32,245 nt of DNA from Acidobacteriota bacterium (GTDB lineage: Bacteria > Acidobacteriota > Terriglobia > Bryobacterales > Bryobacteraceae), in contig JAEZIJ010000070.1 of the NCBI GenBank assembly GCA_023436715.1, positions 1 through 32,245 on the forward strand. Direction: 5' to 3'. Positions 21,760 through 30,282 of the stretch are shown here, one piece after another. The stretch's first letter is position 1. The number at the start of each line of letters is the position of its first letter. A program made the position numbers and the translations under genes. The notes below the pieces were generated by a model, which saw nothing but the letters and a program-made list of their open reading frames with translations, was not told where the DNA came from and did no database searches.

Positions 21760-21868
21760 CCCAAAAGGTCTATCCAAATGGGCCGTATGGCGAGGACGCG
21801 TACTGGCGAAGGAAAGACCACGGGGAGTGGGAGAACGAGTTCAGGGAGTGGGGGAGGGAGAGAGGATG
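21760..21868 (+). pseudogene. Broken second copy of the terminase-like nuclease 3' end
   Basis: From 21768 the frame reads VYPNGPYGEDAYWRRKDHGE and then WENEFREWGRERG. The nuclease ends VYPNGPYGEEGHWQRKDQGE, then WEKGFREWARERG. The nucleotide match is roughly 80 percent and stops abruptly upstream, where no nuclease sequence precedes it. It therefore marks a lost second nuclease gene or a duplicated tail, now 1.1 kb from the complete gene and behind the FkbM gene. Confidence 0.85.
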
Positions 21869-21916
21869 GTTTCGAAAAGTGAGAGGAATCGGGTGTGGCG
21901 TGTTCGGCCGAAAGGC

Positions 21917-22609
21917 TTATCGCGTGCAGTAATAACGCCAACTGATCCAGCGCGGGCCGGCGTCAGGCGCTTGCTCTTTGAGCAGCACGCGCCCGCCTGC
22001 CGATTCGACAGCTTCGCGCACCTTCGATTCGCAGTGCCCGTACATGTCGAGCTTGCGGATCGGGCGCAGCACCCAGGCGGGAGCCACGCGGAGGATGGTT
22101 CCTAGCACGCCTGGCGCAGGCTTTTCGGGGATGTCGAAGATGGCCATGCCGTCTGACCTCAAGAGCCGAATGAACTCGCCGACATAGACCAACGCGAGGG
22201 ACGGCGCCACATGTTGAAGAGTGATTGCCGAATGCACGAGGTCGAACGAACCGCTTGAGAATCGCTCCAGATTAGGGGCGGCGTTCAGAATGTAGGAACA
22301 ACGGTGTGTATGGCGGTTCATGGTAACGGCTTTAGCGAGCATCACCGGGGAGATATCCACGCCGATGACTGCCTTGAACCGCTCCGACAGCGCCTGTGCG
22401 ATCCGGCCTGGGCCGCAGCCAAAATCGAGGGCCGCGTCGAAGCGGTGTACCCTCAAACCGCTGGCCGTTTCAAGAATCTTCGCGGCAAGCGCCCGTCCGC
22501 TCGAATAGAACTCCTCGTCGGTCCAGTTGTCGCGATGGGTGAGCGCCGCCCAATAGGGATCGCGTCGGGCCATGCGGTTGAACGTTTCCGGAAGCTTCCG
22601 AATGTCCAT
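21917..22609 (-). CDS. Class I SAM-dependent methyltransferase
   Basis: A 230-residue protein with motif I DAALDFGCGPGRIAQALSE at about 58-76, the acidic motif AVIGVDISPVMLAKAV, and motif III-like FDLVHSAITLQHV. This is the general Methyltransf_11/25 plan; the acceptor is not identifiable. An N-terminal stretch (ARRDPYWAALTHRDNWTDEE) is common in small methyltransferases of polysaccharide clusters. GAGG lies close before the ATG. The next gene upstream on the same strand ends 14 bases away, so the two methyltransferases are probably cotranscribed and act on surface glycans or lipids. Confidence 0.85.
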   Translation of the reverse strand: MDIRKLPETFNRMARRDPYWAALTHRDNWTDEEFYSSGRALAAKILETASGLRVHRFDAALDFGCGPGRIAQALSERFKAVIGVDISPVMLAKAVTMNRHTHRCSYILNAAPNLERFSSGSFDLVHSAITLQHVAPSLALVYVGEFIRLLRSDGMAIFDIPEKPAPGVLGTILRVAPAWVLRPIRKLDMYGHCESKVREAVESAGGRVLLKEQAPDAGPRWISWRYYCTR

Positions 22610-22623
22610 GGCCTCTTTTTATA

Positions 22624-23322
22624 TCACGGACGAAAGGCTCTGGCCGGGCTAAAGGACAATTCAGTGCATATGCCCCCGGCAAGGAAAGGGACCCACTCAA
22701 TCCGGCGCTCAAGAGTGCGGGCCCACAGTGGCGTCCGTTTTACGAAGGGCGGAATGACGAAAAGAAAGTTCTCTTTCTGAACTCGCCAGCCTGCTTCCAG
22801 AGCCACTCGTCTAAACTCGCCTGGGCGGAAATTCTGCTCGCCATCTCTGAGACCCTGGCGGATAAACGTGTATGGGTTATAGGGATTCGGCTCTATAGCC
22901 AGCCATCGGCAGGCTGGAGAAGCAACTCGCGCCAGCGCCTTGGCCACCACGTCTAGCCGGTCCACATGGTGTAGCACATCGTTCGAAAGCACAACATCAA
23001 ATGGAATCGGCAGCGCAAGATCGACCCGCTCAGCCACATCCCGCACAAATCGCACGTTAGGAGCGGAGCAACGAGATTGCGCGAACGCGACATAATCGGC
23101 GATTGGTTCCAACCCCCAAAAGCGCAATCCCGGGAACCGGCCGGCCAGTTCAGAGATGAGGTAGCCAGTCCCGGCCCCAATCTCAAGCACCGAGGCTCCC
23201 GGATTGAAGACCTCCGCGCCGATCCACTCGGAGATGAAGTCCAGCCTGCGTTCGTTCATACACGAACGCCGGAGACTATCGTACTCCGCGGGAAACCGAT
23301 CATAGCGTGCGTTGAATGGCAT
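22624..23322 (-). CDS. Class I SAM-dependent methyltransferase
   Basis: A 232-residue methyltransferase of a different subfamily from its neighbour. Motif I is ASVLEIGAGTGYLISELAG at about 43-61, then FWGLEPIADYVAFAQ and FDVVLSNDVLHHVDRL. A C-terminal extension (FVKRTPLWARTLERRIEWVP) with hydrophobic stretches may touch the membrane. It is the first gene of the two-gene minus-strand unit. The 183 bases upstream of the start hold no gene I recognise. Likely acceptor: a glycan or lipid intermediate, judged only from context. Confidence 0.85.
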   Translation of the reverse strand: MPFNARYDRFPAEYDSLRRSCMNERRLDFISEWIGAEVFNPGASVLEIGAGTGYLISELAGRFPGLRFWGLEPIADYVAFAQSRCSAPNVRFVRDVAERVDLALPIPFDVVLSNDVLHHVDRLDVVAKALARVASPACRWLAIEPNPYNPYTFIRQGLRDGEQNFRPGEFRRVALEAGWRVQKENFLFVIPPFVKRTPLWARTLERRIEWVPFLAGGICTELSFSPARAFRP

Positions 23323-23586
23323 TTCAGTCCGCCGATCGAAGCTACTGGTTCACCATCCCGGTGAACCGGCCCACGATACCATGACTGAAGCGCCCAAGGC
23401 ATCCGTGCTAACCAATGGCCAACCGCCCAGATAACCGACGGCAAGATGCCTGAGCCGCCCGAAACAGCTAGACTAGTTTGGTTCGCGCGAGGTGGCTAGC
23501 AACTTATGCAGGATGTCGTTGACGAGGCCCATCCTGAGGTGGCCGCGCCGCATCGGGGGCTTGTTCCGCGCTGCCGGCGCACAGCG

Positions 23587-25122
23587 ATGCGAGCGTCGGA
23601 CCTTCTCCTCAGGCATTATCGGCTCGCTCTTGGTCTTTTTTCTATTGCCTATGTTGAGATGACAGTTCTGAGGGCCTTGCGACCCCTCTGGTTTGACGAG
23701 TTGTACACTCTGTATCTATGCCGACTGCCGGATCTGGGCTCCATGTGGAGCGCGCTCAAGGACGGCGCTGACTTCAATCCACCGCTTCTCTACTTCGTGA
23801 CTCATTCATTGTTCCGGCTGGCCGGCGACAGCGCGATTGTGAGCCGGCTTCCGGCCATGGTGGGCTTTTATGTAATGTGCTTCTGCCTGTACAGGGTCGT
23901 ATCGAACAGGTGCGGTCCCGTCTATGGACTTGCGGCGATGGTTTTCCCGCTGCTTAGTCCGGCGTACTACTACGCGGCAGAAGCCCGGCCATACGGGCTG
24001 GTACTCGGCTTCTCCGGGCTTGCGCTTCTCTCGTGGCAGGAACTGGCGGAGGGCCGGCGCCGCTGGTTCTTTGTACCATTGTTCGGGATTTCGATGCTGG
24101 GCGCCGTCCAGTCGCACTGCTATGCCGTCCTTCTACTCATTCCGTTTGGAGTTGCCGAGGTGATTCGAGCAATCACAAGGAAAAGAGCCGACGCGCTGGC
24201 AGTTGGGTGCCTCGTTTGCGCAGCAGCCTCGACTCTTGTCTACTTGCCGCTGCTCTCTGCCATCGGACGGTACCGGCGGCTGCCGACGTACTTCTTTGCG
24301 CCGCGACTTTCGTCGATCGCCGAAGGTATTCAGGGCCTTTTCGGCTTGGGCGTCTGGCCGGTTCTGCTGGTATTCGTATTCGCCTGTGCGACGGGCGGCC
24401 GCAGAGCGAACCGGATCAACACGGGAAAAGTGGCACCGCATGAGATTGCGTGCTACTCGCTCCTTGCCCTCATGCCTCTTTGGGTCTTCGCCGTCTCTCT
24501 CGCAACGAACGGTTCCTTCATGCCGCGGTATGCTGTCCCGGCAGTAATCGGCCTCAGTGTACTCTTGTGCCTCCTCGTCCATCACTCAACAGCCGGCGAT
24601 CGCGCCACGGCGGGAGTGATGGCACATGTGTTCTTTATCTCCTGGCTCGCGCTCTCCGTGCCCTGGCCCTGGACGCGTGCCGAGGCCGCCCCTGCGTACG
24701 CTTTGCCAGCAGCGAGCATCGCGGATTTCAGACCCGACTTGCCGATTGTGGTCTCGAACGCTCTGACCTTCCTTGAATCGGATCACGATCTGGCGAAAGA
24801 AGCCGCCGCCCGGCTGGTCTTCTTAACGGACGCGAACTTTGCGCTTGCTTATACAGGGACAGAGGTCTTCGACAAAGCATTCTATACACTGAGTAAGTGG
24901 TTTCCGATTCGGGGCACCGTCACGGACTATGAAACATTTCTTGCCGCGCACCGCCGTTTCCTGGTGTTTGGCCCTTACACATACCCTGAAGACTGGTTGA
25001 TCCCAAGACTTTTGCGTGAACAAATCAAGCTGACACTCAGGGGCCAATTTCGCGGCCGGTACGGCGATTATGTTCTGCTCGAAGCAGAGCTTCCTGAGTT
25101 CAGTCAAGGCCCAGCACGATGA
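23587..25122 (+). CDS. GT39/ArnT-like integral membrane glycosyltransferase
   Basis: A 511-residue protein with about 11 predicted membrane helices and a soluble C-terminal domain. The first periplasmic loop has LRPLWFDELYTLYLCRLPDL, matching the Asp/Glu motif that binds metal and catalyses transfer from polyprenyl-phosphate sugars in GT39/GT83 enzymes. NPPLLYFVTH follows, as in this family. The frame is open from 23506, but the extra 27 residues look non-coding; neither start has a clear ribosome site. Its last four bases overlap the UbiA-family gene (ATGA), so the two are translated together and probably belong to one lipid-linked sugar pathway. Confidence 0.85.
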   Translation: MRASDLLLRHYRLALGLFSIAYVEMTVLRALRPLWFDELYTLYLCRLPDLGSMWSALKDGADFNPPLLYFVTHSLFRLAGDSAIVSRLPAMVGFYVMCFCLYRVVSNRCGPVYGLAAMVFPLLSPAYYYAAEARPYGLVLGFSGLALLSWQELAEGRRRWFFVPLFGISMLGAVQSHCYAVLLLIPFGVAEVIRAITRKRADALAVGCLVCAAASTLVYLPLLSAIGRYRRLPTYFFAPRLSSIAEGIQGLFGLGVWPVLLVFVFACATGGRRANRINTGKVAPHEIACYSLLALMPLWVFAVSLATNGSFMPRYAVPAVIGLSVLLCLLVHHSTAGDRATAGVMAHVFFISWLALSVPWPWTRAEAAPAYALPAASIADFRPDLPIVVSNALTFLESDHDLAKEAAARLVFLTDANFALAYTGTEVFDKAFYTLSKWFPIRGTVTDYETFLAAHRRFLVFGPYTYPEDWLIPRLLREQIKLTLRGQFRGRYGDYVLLEAELPEFSQGPAR

Positions 25123-26075
25123 GCGAAACAGAATCTGACACTTCCCCGCGCGCCGTCTTGACACAAGAGAGCCTCCGGGCCGTCGTGAAACCGCACTTTC
25201 TGAGGGAGGCCGCCTATGCAACAAGGCCCCTCCACTGGGTAAAGAATCTGCTCCTGTTCGTGCCGCTAATTGCGGCACACGAACTCTTGGACACCGAACG
25301 GTTGGTCCGGGTTGTCCTTGCATTTGGGGCGTTCTGTCTGATTGCGTCCGGCTCCTATGTAGTAAACGATCTGGTAGATGCCGAATCGGATCGATTACAC
25401 GCGACCAAAAGAAACCGCGCGGTCGCACGGCGCGCTTTTTCGCGCGGCAAAGGTTGGGGTCTCTCACTCGCGCTCGCCATAGGGGGATTCGCGGCCGGCG
25501 CGGCGGTGTCCGGATCGTTCTTGCTGTTTGTCGCCTCATACCTGTCTGTGGTTGTGCTTTACACTCTGAAGTTGAAGGCTTCGACACCTGCCGATGTGTT
25601 CGTGCTAGCAGGATTCTATATTCTGCGGATCTTTGCCGGCGCTGACGCCGCAGGGATTCCAGTGTCTTTCTGGCTCACTGCCGCCTCGGCTTGTTTTTTC
25701 CTGAGCCTGGCGCTTATAAAGCGGTTCGCTGAGCTAGCGTCGCTGGCACGGGACAGATTCGCAATCCCCGGGCGGGACTACTCGTCCGCCGATCTGCCAC
25801 TTGTCGCAGCGGCCGGAATCGCGAGCGGATATATGTCGGTGGTAGTACTTGCTCTATACATCAACAGCGCCGAGGTCAAGAACTTGTATGCAAATCCGGG
25901 TTTTCTTTGGACTGTCTGTGCGTTGGCCCAATTCTGGCTTACCCGGATTTGGCTACTTGCGGGCCGCAATCGTCTCCCATGCGATCCGGTTTTGTTCGCG
26001 GTGAAAGATCGCACGAGCTACTTGATAGCCGGTGCAGCGTTGTTGTCCTGTCTTCTGGCGGCCCGCAAGTTCTGA
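25119..26075 (+). CDS. UbiA-superfamily prenyltransferase, decaprenyl-phosphate phosphoribosyltransferase-like
   Basis: This 318-residue membrane protein resembles the group that joins phosphoribose to decaprenyl phosphate, the first step to lipid-linked arabinose in mycobacteria. Signs are RPLHWVKNLLLFVPL near residue 36, the first Asp-rich motif NDLVDAESDRLHATKRNRAV at 83-102, and IPVSFWLTAASACFFLSLAL followed by KRFAEL. Eight to nine membrane helices are expected. The usual KRxRPIASG reads KRNRAVARR here. Coupling to a GT39-like gene fits a route in which a prenyl-linked pentose is made and then transferred. Other UbiA substrates remain possible. It ends three bases before the convergent family 9 gene. 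Confidence 0.8.
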   Translation: MSETESDTSPRAVLTQESLRAVVKPHFLREAAYATRPLHWVKNLLLFVPLIAAHELLDTERLVRVVLAFGAFCLIASGSYVVNDLVDAESDRLHATKRNRAVARRAFSRGKGWGLSLALAIGGFAAGAAVSGSFLLFVASYLSVVVLYTLKLKASTPADVFVLAGFYILRIFAGADAAGIPVSFWLTAASACFFLSLALIKRFAELASLARDRFAIPGRDYSSADLPLVAAAGIASGYMSVVVLALYINSAEVKNLYANPGFLWTVCALAQFWLTRIWLLAGRNRLPCDPVLFAVKDRTSYLIAGAALLSCLLAARKF

Positions 26076-26078
26076 GCT

Positions 26079-27113
26079 TCAAACAACCTGCGAGGTGTGG
26101 GTTGAATAGTCGACGCAACGGCATCTGTAGTCAAAACGGCATGGTGGCACCTGCGCGAATCGAGCGCAGGGCTGACACTTCAGGTCCCGCCTCCTGATAA
26201 CGAAACTCGGGTTTCCAAGCGGCGCCCATTTTTCGTCCCACTGTGCAGTAAAGACCGCGGTTGCGGGGACACCGTAGTACGACGCGATATGCAGAAACCC
26301 GCCATCAACGGTAAAGACATCCTCCGCGCTGCTGATAAGTTCACACAATTCGGGAAACTCACCCTGGAATAGCGTTGCGCGCTTTCCAAGACGCGAGCAC
26401 AACTCGCGGGCAAAGGGTTCATCAACCGCGGTTGGGCAGACGACGAAGTCGCGCAGGCCAGCCCAACTCCGAACAAAGCCAAACCATTCATCAAGAGAGA
26501 ATCGCCGAGCACTCGATTGCAGCCCAGCAATCCCGACGACCGGTGGCCGGGTGGCGGGTACGCGGCGTTGGCGAATCGGGCGGGAGGCAAGAGGTTTGGA
26601 GGACAATCCGAGCCCTGCATACAGGAGCCGACTGAACTGGATCGACTCGTGTGTCCCACCCGGGTCGTACGCGACGCGCATGTCAGCCCAGGCCGAGCCG
26701 CGGTTTGTACTAAAGCAGACCAGTTTTCCGCCGGGCGCTCTGGCCAGAATGCCGGCAGATTGAGCCAACCCGAAGTATTGTTCGGTGTTGATCACCGTCG
26801 CGAACGCAGCAGCCAGGGCCAGACAGGCGGTGGGCTGGCCGTCGTAGCATAAATATCGCAAACCGAGGTGGCGCGCCCACTTTGCCGACCTGCTTTCGAT
26901 GAGCCAATAAAGCTGTTGTGGAGGTAATCCGAGTTCCTCGCATGCAATGCACAGCAAGATCAGATCCCCCATTCCCCCTGGCCGAATTATCAAGGCCTCG
27001 CCTTGTTCCGGACGCTTGGTGGAAGCCATGAGCTTATTTGCAAGCAGCGCCGATGGCATTCCGATCAGGGACAAGGGTCTGTCGAGCGCCTTTAGGGCAG
27101 CCGGGCTGAACAC
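26079..27113 (-). CDS. Family 9 glycosyltransferase with cysteine-rich C-terminus
   Basis: This 344-residue protein has the GT9 plan: N-terminal GEALIIRPGGMGDLILLCIA at about 38-57, and the sugar-nucleotide site AEDVFTVDGGFLHIASYYGV. The usual DSGPxH motif is altered to DGGFLH. The C-terminus contains seven cysteines in CQPCARFAQVPPCRFDYRCR and CVD, possibly a metal site, seen in some GT9 proteins. The start is GTG with AAGGA five bases before. It is last in a five-gene minus-strand series (cyclase-like, DUF362, two GT39-like, this gene), 53 bases after the preceding one. It differs strongly from the GT9 gene at 13132 and so likely acts on another acceptor. Confidence 0.8.
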   Translation of the reverse strand: MFSPAALKALDRPLSLIGMPSALLANKLMASTKRPEQGEALIIRPGGMGDLILLCIACEELGLPPQQLYWLIESRSAKWARHLGLRYLCYDGQPTACLALAAAFATVINTEQYFGLAQSAGILARAPGGKLVCFSTNRGSAWADMRVAYDPGGTHESIQFSRLLYAGLGLSSKPLASRPIRQRRVPATRPPVVGIAGLQSSARRFSLDEWFGFVRSWAGLRDFVVCPTAVDEPFARELCSRLGKRATLFQGEFPELCELISSAEDVFTVDGGFLHIASYYGVPATAVFTAQWDEKWAPLGNPSFVIRRRDLKCQPCARFAQVPPCRFDYRCRCVDYSTHTSQVV

Positions 27114-27166
27114 TGTGTTTTCCTTTCGGGGCGATTTGAGGCTGCTTTCTCGACCTGTATCATTGT

Positions 27167-28726
27167 CTATTCCACTCCGTGGTCAGCCTGCAGAATCAGT
27201 GCACCCGAACCGTACAACTCCTTTAGCTTCGAATGTCCTCGAACGGTGCTCACGGGGTCTGCCGCATTCAGCAGAATGTAGTCAAGTCCTTGGGCGTGCG
27301 AATAAGCGGCGAGGCGGGACGCGAGGTCGATTGGTTTTCCCGAGTCCCCCAAGTACATCTCCCGCGGCGAACCAATCAGTGTACAGGCTTTCCTACCGGT
27401 GTACAGGTAGAACACAGGGTCGGCGCCGGTCAGAAACGTGGCGTTCCTGGGCAGGTTGGCCTGGATCCAGCGGAAGGCGGCGCGGTCCTGATCGAGGTTC
27501 TTGCGCTCTCGGGCAATCGAACCCGGCGCAGTCAGGAGCGTTCGCACAGGTCCAGCCGCGATCGGGAGCGCCAGTCCGGCGACGGCGACGCCAGCCAGAC
27601 ACGCAGCCGCCATGCGCACTACGCTGTCGCTGTCGTACCAGCGGCGGGCCGCGACCATGCAATCCGACAAGAGATCGAATAGCCCCGCGGCGAGGAGCGG
27701 AAGAAGCGGAAGGATCATGCGCATGTAGCGGTCGCCCGCACACAGGTGCCACGGCAACAGCATCAGGATCAGCCCGCCGCCATAGAGGTGATACGGACTC
27801 AGCCCCGTGCGCCGGACCATTCGAGCCGCCCCGGCAAACACGAAAGAGCCGAGAATTACGGAGACAGCCCCCTCCCGCAGGCCCGCCACGAGGTCCCCCG
27901 CTCCCGCCAGCATGCCGGCGGCATTCTTCCACACCAGCACAGGGACATCGCGCAAGCTGAAACTCGCCAGATGAAAGCCGAGGTAGTTCGTGTAATAGAG
28001 CGAGGTCAGGTCCGTGGCCAGGAGCATATGGCGGTTCGTCCACCAAGTCCATGCGACAATCGCCGGCGCCATGCCGCACACAAACAACGCCGCCCGGCTG
28101 TACTGGCGGCGAAGGGCGAAGTAGAGCGGGCCCGATGCGAGCAGCGGCAATCCGGAGCTACGCGTCAGGTAAGCGGCGCCGGCCAGGAGACCCGCCGCCA
28201 GCGCGACCCAGCGGGCCGAACCCGGCTCGCCGGCGCGGTGTATGACCAGAATGCAGCCGAGCAGAATGCAAGAAAACCAGAGTTCCGACATGAGGCTGGT
28301 GCTGTAATTGAGCACGTACGGGTTCAGGGCGAGGACGGCACAAATCGCGGCGGCGGATGCGGACCCGAACCCCATCGTCCTCAAAAGCCGGGCGGCAAGC
28401 AGGAGGCAGACCGGCAGCGCGATCCAGCAGACGACGGTAGCCAGGCGGAGGTTGTGCGGAAAGCTTGGGTCCAGTTTCCATACCCCGGCCAACAGCAGAG
28501 GGAAGAGCGGAGGGTACTTGGTCTGGTACGGCTCCCCCGGAAGACTCAGAATCCGATAGCCGGAGCCCTCGGCAAGCGACTTCGCCGAAATCCAGTACAG
28601 CCCCTCATCATGGAAGTGGCCCAATTGGGGCATATCGAGGGCAGCAACGGCCAGCCATAACGAGGGCACGAGCGCGGCAATGATCACCAGGAGAGCCGCT
28701 TTGCCGAGCCGGTTACTCGATGGCAT
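27167..28726 (-). CDS. GT39/ArnT-like integral membrane glycosyltransferase
   Basis: A 519-residue membrane protein with about 11 helices. The first loop reads LGHFHDEGLYWISAKSLAEG (about 36-55) with the acidic catalytic-type motif HDE, followed by PGEPYQTKYPPLFPLLLAGV, typical of GT39/GT83 enzymes that use polyprenyl-phosphate sugars. The C-terminal soluble domain contains LTGADPVFYLYTGRKACTL. It overlaps the upstream gene by 14 bases and is clearly its paralogue along the whole length, so the two arose by tandem duplication. Substrate unknown; neighbouring genes suggest surface glycan or lipid modification. Confidence 0.85.
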   Translation of the reverse strand: MPSSNRLGKAALLVIIAALVPSLWLAVAALDMPQLGHFHDEGLYWISAKSLAEGSGYRILSLPGEPYQTKYPPLFPLLLAGVWKLDPSFPHNLRLATVVCWIALPVCLLLAARLLRTMGFGSASAAAICAVLALNPYVLNYSTSLMSELWFSCILLGCILVIHRAGEPGSARWVALAAGLLAGAAYLTRSSGLPLLASGPLYFALRRQYSRAALFVCGMAPAIVAWTWWTNRHMLLATDLTSLYYTNYLGFHLASFSLRDVPVLVWKNAAGMLAGAGDLVAGLREGAVSVILGSFVFAGAARMVRRTGLSPYHLYGGGLILMLLPWHLCAGDRYMRMILPLLPLLAAGLFDLLSDCMVAARRWYDSDSVVRMAAACLAGVAVAGLALPIAAGPVRTLLTAPGSIARERKNLDQDRAAFRWIQANLPRNATFLTGADPVFYLYTGRKACTLIGSPREMYLGDSGKPIDLASRLAAYSHAQGLDYILLNAADPVSTVRGHSKLKELYGSGALILQADHGVE

Positions 28727-30278
28727 AGATAGAAGTCCTTGGCGAGTCGTACACGAGCCGCAAGTCCCGCGGCGGGTTCACGAACTCGCCGCTCATCACA
28801 TACCGCCCCTCCGACTTGCGGACGGCCATGTAGCTCAGCCCCTGCCCGCGCGCGACCTGGGGAGCGGAGTCCATGAACCGCGCGATGTCTTGAGGGCTAC
28901 CCAGGTAAAGCAGCCGGGGAGGAACAATCAGACCGCAAGCTCGGCGGCCGGTGTGAAGATAGACGAGGGGGTCCGTGTCGGTGAGCAGCGCCCGACCGGG
29001 AGGAATGTTGGAAGCGATCCAATCATAGTCCGGGCGCGCCCCGGCCAGTTGCACTCTGTTGGCTTGGATGAACCCCGGGAAGTGGCAGACCATCGAGATC
29101 CAGGTGAGACCGCATAGCAGGGCGGCAAACCCCAGGGTGGCGAGCCCGAGCGGAGCGATTCCTGATGAAAGGCCCGAGCCGGTTCGGAAGCGTTGTGCAA
29201 GCCATCGCCAGACTTCGGCGAACTCCGCGACGACGCTTGCGAAGAGAAGCGGAAAAAGGGGAAAGAGCAAGCGCTGAACGCGTTCGTGATTGCCGAGTTG
29301 CCAAGGCAGGAGCATCGCCAAGTAGAAAGCGGCAAACAGATGATACGGGCCGGCGCCGTTCCGTTTTGCGAAGCGAATGACGGCGAGAATGGCGGCCGCG
29401 GCGAGGAAGGGGAAAACGCTTCCCTCGAACATGCCGGCACCCTGGGGCAGAAGGAAAATACTCCCGATTCCGGGAAAGTACTCAAGGGCGTTTTTCCAAA
29501 CAACGAAGGGGGTTTCTCCTATCGCGAAATTGGCGAAATGATAGCGGGTGTAGTCGGTGTAGTAGAGCAGGAGCGGATCGGCCCCGGAGGCCGGGTGTGC
29601 CCGCACCCAGAGACTCCAACCGGCGACGGAGGGCGACATAACGGTGAAGAACAACGCCGCGGCAGCGAATCTCCGCCTCCAGAGGAGCCAGAGAGGAACG
29701 GAAACGAGCAGCGGGAGCGCTGAATTGCGGGTGAGAAAGGCGACCGCACCGAGCGCGCCGGCCGCCGCGGCAAGCCACCACGGCGACTGGCGGTTTCCGG
29801 CTCTCATGGCTAGAAGCAAACAGCCGAATAGCAGACAGCAAAACGGCAACTCCGACATCAGGCTCACGGAGTAGAGAACCACGAACGGGTTGAGAGCAAG
29901 CAACACGCACGCCACCACGCCCTGACGCGGCGAGAGGCCGAGGCGGGGCAGCAACTTCCACACAAGCGCGAGGAAAACCGGCAGAAACGCCCAGCAAAAA
30001 GCCATCGCGAGCGGGAGGTTGCCGGGGAACCGGGGGACCGCTCTCCAAATGAGCGACAGCGCCAGCGGGTACAAGGGCGGGTACTTTGTCTGAAAGGGCT
30101 CGCCCGGCAGACTCAGAATGCGGTAACCCGCCCCCTGCGCCAGGGATTTGGCGGATACCCAGTAGATGGCGTCATCATGCGCAGCCCCCAGGTGCGGCAT
30201 GTCGCGCGAGTACAGAGCAATCAGCGCGGACGGGATCAGCGCCGCTACGAGAATCGCGATTACAACCCATCGCCTCAT
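28713..30278 (-). CDS. GT39/ArnT-like integral membrane glycosyltransferase, tandem paralogue
   Basis: A 521-residue membrane protein matching the next gene throughout: MPHLGAAHDDAIYWVSAKSL here against MPQLGHFHDEGLYWISAKSL, PGEPFQTKYPPLYPLALSLI in the next loop, and LTDTDPLVYLHTGRRACGLI in the C-terminal domain. The catalytic-type pair is Asp-Asp here instead of Asp-Glu. It starts four bases after the DUF362 stop, so it is coupled to that gene. Duplicates kept side by side and diverged suggest two sugars or two acceptor positions. Confidence 0.85.
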   Translation of the reverse strand: MRRWVVIAILVAALIPSALIALYSRDMPHLGAAHDDAIYWVSAKSLAQGAGYRILSLPGEPFQTKYPPLYPLALSLIWRAVPRFPGNLPLAMAFCWAFLPVFLALVWKLLPRLGLSPRQGVVACVLLALNPFVVLYSVSLMSELPFCCLLFGCLLLAMRAGNRQSPWWLAAAAGALGAVAFLTRNSALPLLVSVPLWLLWRRRFAAAALFFTVMSPSVAGWSLWVRAHPASGADPLLLYYTDYTRYHFANFAIGETPFVVWKNALEYFPGIGSIFLLPQGAGMFEGSVFPFLAAAAILAVIRFAKRNGAGPYHLFAAFYLAMLLPWQLGNHERVQRLLFPLFPLLFASVVAEFAEVWRWLAQRFRTGSGLSSGIAPLGLATLGFAALLCGLTWISMVCHFPGFIQANRVQLAGARPDYDWIASNIPPGRALLTDTDPLVYLHTGRRACGLIVPPRLLYLGSPQDIARFMDSAPQVARGQGLSYMAVRKSEGRYVMSGEFVNPPRDLRLVYDSPRTSIYAIE

Positions 30279-30282
30279 GACG

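Noticed and set aside
22304..22780. Plus-strand frame opposite the two methyltransferase genes
   Set aside because: It crosses the boundary of two genes with clear SAM-binding motifs and has no domain of its own.
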